DNA of 6,592 nucleotides from an uncultured Desulfobacterales bacterium. GTDB taxonomy: Bacteria; Desulfobacterota; Desulfobacteria; Desulfobacterales; JAFDCJ01. The stretch covers positions 1-6,592 of the forward strand of contig CALZJV010000579.1 in the NCBI GenBank assembly GCA_945787595.1, given 5' to 3'. The notes under the pieces are model-generated. The model saw nothing but the letters and a program-made list of their open reading frames with translations, was not told the origin of the DNA and made no database searches. Position 1 is the first letter of the stretch, and each line of letters starts with the position of its first letter. Positions 5,838 to 6,592 of this stretch are shown piece after piece. The translations under genes were made by a program, and so were the position numbers.

Positions 5838-5866
5838 ATATTAGAATGCATACTTGGTTTTGTCAA
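5838..5866 (-). promoter_or_regulatory. Near-consensus leaderless promoter of the MerR-B12 gene
   Basis: On the minus strand, a perfect -35 TTGACA (5866-5861), a 17-base spacer and -10 TAATAT (5843-5838) precede the ATG at 5832-5830 by only 5 bases. The expected transcription start falls on or next to the A of ATG, so the mRNA should be leaderless. A regulator bound in the spacer could shut it off by autoregulation. Confidence 0.75.
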
Positions 5867-5938
5867 GAATTTGTTTATAGGGTCTAATATTTGTTAGCTT
5901 TTTATATCGCGGGATTGTGTCGTATTACTTAATGCATA
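5845..5938. repeat. Repeated AATGCATA, possible operator pair
   Basis: AATGCATA occurs at 5845-5852, inside the spacer of the regulator promoter, and again at 5931-5938. The core ATGCAT is palindromic. The first copy is placed where an autorepressor would act, so these are candidate binding sites for the MerR-B12 protein. This is inference from position only. Confidence 0.3.
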
Positions 5939-5942
5939 ACTT

Positions 5943-6026
5943 TTCATTGAAATCACGGTGAATTTTATTTTTGACAAAATTCATTTTCTGTTTAAGTTCA
6001 TTTTGCATTTTATGAATGCTTCATTT
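5943..6026. promoter_or_regulatory. Repeated TTCATT boxes and inverted repeat in the divergent region
   Basis: TTCATT occurs at 5943, 5980, 5997 and 6020 on the plus strand, the second and third as TTCATTTT 17 bases apart. TGAATTTT (5959-5966) and AAAATTCA (5976-5983) form an 8-bp inverted repeat with a 9-base spacer, and ATGAA-TGC-TTCAT (6012-6024) is a 13-base palindrome. The cluster lies just upstream of the likely sdhA promoter and may bind a transcription factor. AT-rich background could produce part of it. Confidence 0.35.
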
Positions 6027-6032
6027 GATAAT
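6003..6032 (+). promoter_or_regulatory. Possible promoter of the sdhA transcript
   Basis: A weak -35 TTGCAT (6003-6008), an 18-base spacer and a good -10 GATAAT (6027-6032). Transcription from about 6039 would give a leader of some 170 bases that includes the small ORF at 6089. The TTGACA at 5971-5976 has no acceptable -10 at the right distance. Confidence 0.3.
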
Positions 6033-6088
6033 ACTGTCATGGCGAGAAGATTTACACATTTAGGAAGAATCATGACGAGGTCATAATA

Positions 6089-6229
6089 TTGAAGGCAGTG
6101 CATCTTACTGTGAACGAAAAAGCTTGCCAATACGGGCTAGATATTCTAAGGAATCATATAGACCGAATAAAAGACAACGCACGAGCTATTAAACCAATAA
6201 GGGAGGTGGAGCGTGATTCATCAATTTGA
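6089..6229 (+). CDS. Possible 46-aa small protein overlapping sdhA
   Basis: A 46-residue frame starts at TTG 6089 behind GAGGT (6077-6081, 7 bases away) and ends at TGA 6227-6229, overlapping the sdhA start by 17 bases in another frame. The product (VNEKACQYGLDILRNHIDRI is its middle) is charged and looks helical, with one cysteine and no membrane segment. I recognise no family. The overlap is typical of translationally coupled genes, so it could be a small partner or leader of the dehydrogenase operon. It could also be chance, since the start is a TTG and the ORF is short. Confidence 0.35.
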   Translation: MKAVHLTVNEKACQYGLDILRNHIDRIKDNARAIKPIREVERDSSI

Positions 6230-6592
6230 AACGATCATTGTGGGATCTGGTGGTTCGGGTCTGTATGCGGCCTTGGAAGCCAGTCAACGGTCTCAAACCG
6301 CCGTACTCTCAAAGTTATTTCCTATTCGCAGCCATACGGGGGCCGCGCAGGGCGGCATCAGCGCCGCGCTGGGAAATGTGGAAGAAGACAAGCCGGAGTG
6401 GCACGCCTTTGACACCGTCAAGGGAGGCGATTATCTGGTTGATCAGCAGGCGGCCAAGATATTGGCAGAAGAAGCCGTTCAAGCGGTTTATGATTTGGAA
6501 AACAGGGGCTTGCCGTTTAACCGGACACCCGAAGGACGCATCGATCAACGCCGCTTTGGCGGCCATACCCGCAATTTTGGCGAAGCGCCCGT
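6213..6592 (+). CDS. sdhA: Succinate dehydrogenase/fumarate reductase flavoprotein subunit, partial
   Basis: The first 126 residues of the FAD subunit of succinate dehydrogenase or fumarate reductase, which interconverts succinate and fumarate at the cytoplasmic side of the membrane complex. The dinucleotide-binding GSGGSGL is at residues 11-17. SHTGAAQGG (40-48) carries H41, the histidine expected to hold FAD covalently. RFGGHT (114-119) belongs to the substrate and flavin region. AALGNVEEDKPEWHAFDTVKG is of the type seen in anaerobe enzymes. The gene continues past the right edge. The start is GTG at 6213 with a strong GGAGG (6202-6206) 6 bases before. No sdhC or sdhD lies upstream, so in this cluster the flavoprotein gene comes first, or second after the possible small ORF. 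Direction of catalysis cannot be decided from this part. Confidence 0.92.
   Translation, partial: MIHQFETIIVGSGGSGLYAALEASQRSQTAVLSKLFPIRSHTGAAQGGISAALGNVEEDKPEWHAFDTVKGGDYLVDQQAAKILAEEAVQAVYDLENRGLPFNRTPEGRIDQRRFGGHTRNFGEAP

Noticed and set aside
5971..5976. TTGACA as the sdhA -35
   Set aside because: No acceptable -10 lies 16-18 bases downstream; the GATAAT at 6027 fits the weaker upstream box instead.
6039..6086. 15-residue ORF MARRFTHLGRIMTRS upstream of sdhA
   Set aside because: It has no ribosome binding site and starts about where transcription would begin; too short to support.

Overview
The window reads as an AT-leaning bacterial chromosome segment. The best guess is Desulfobacterota (sulfate-reducer relatives). 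That rests on the style of the proteins: an IHF-alpha-like fragment, a MetF-like protein of the type found with corrinoid methyltransferases, a MerR regulator carrying a cobalamin-binding domain, and a SdhA/FrdA-type flavoprotein. No rRNA, tRNA, CRISPR array, transposase or complete mobile element is visible.

Layout. Positions 1-575 hold no convincing gene, only a cluster of mutually competing inverted repeats and a promoter-like pair near 540-560. From 576 to 1852 lie two broken genes joined end to end: an IHF-alpha fragment that loses its family sequence after the FGKFC motif, and an FAD-dependent amine-oxidase-like protein lacking its N-terminal dinucleotide-binding region and carrying a one-base deletion near 1164. 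Convergent to these is an intact, divergent ADP-ribosylglycohydrolase-family gene (1905-2912, minus). After an uninformative gap come two micro-ORFs, a small conserved-looking helical protein (3302-3613, plus), a strongly folding 3' segment and a clear intrinsic terminator (3714-3749). A truncated PAS-domain fragment (3811-4005) follows.

The right half is organised around one-carbon and cobalamin themes. An intact MerR-B12 regulator (4885-5832, minus) is followed in the same direction by a MetF-like gene (4038-4798). The MetF-like gene keeps its catalytic core, but its last ~20 residues are now in a different frame. The regulator has a near-perfect sigma-70 promoter placed so close to its ATG that the transcript should be leaderless. 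Divergently, after a repeat-rich control region and a possible 46-aa small protein, a succinate dehydrogenase/fumarate reductase flavoprotein gene starts at 6213 and runs off the right edge.

The main story is a mix of intact genes and at least four disrupted ones within about 4.2 kb. That could be a decaying accessory region or consensus errors in the assembly; the sequence alone cannot distinguish them. The most interesting items are the B12 regulator with altered cobalamin-ligand residues and a leaderless promoter, the glycohydrolase with replaced metal-site motifs, and the structured RNA before the terminator at 3714.
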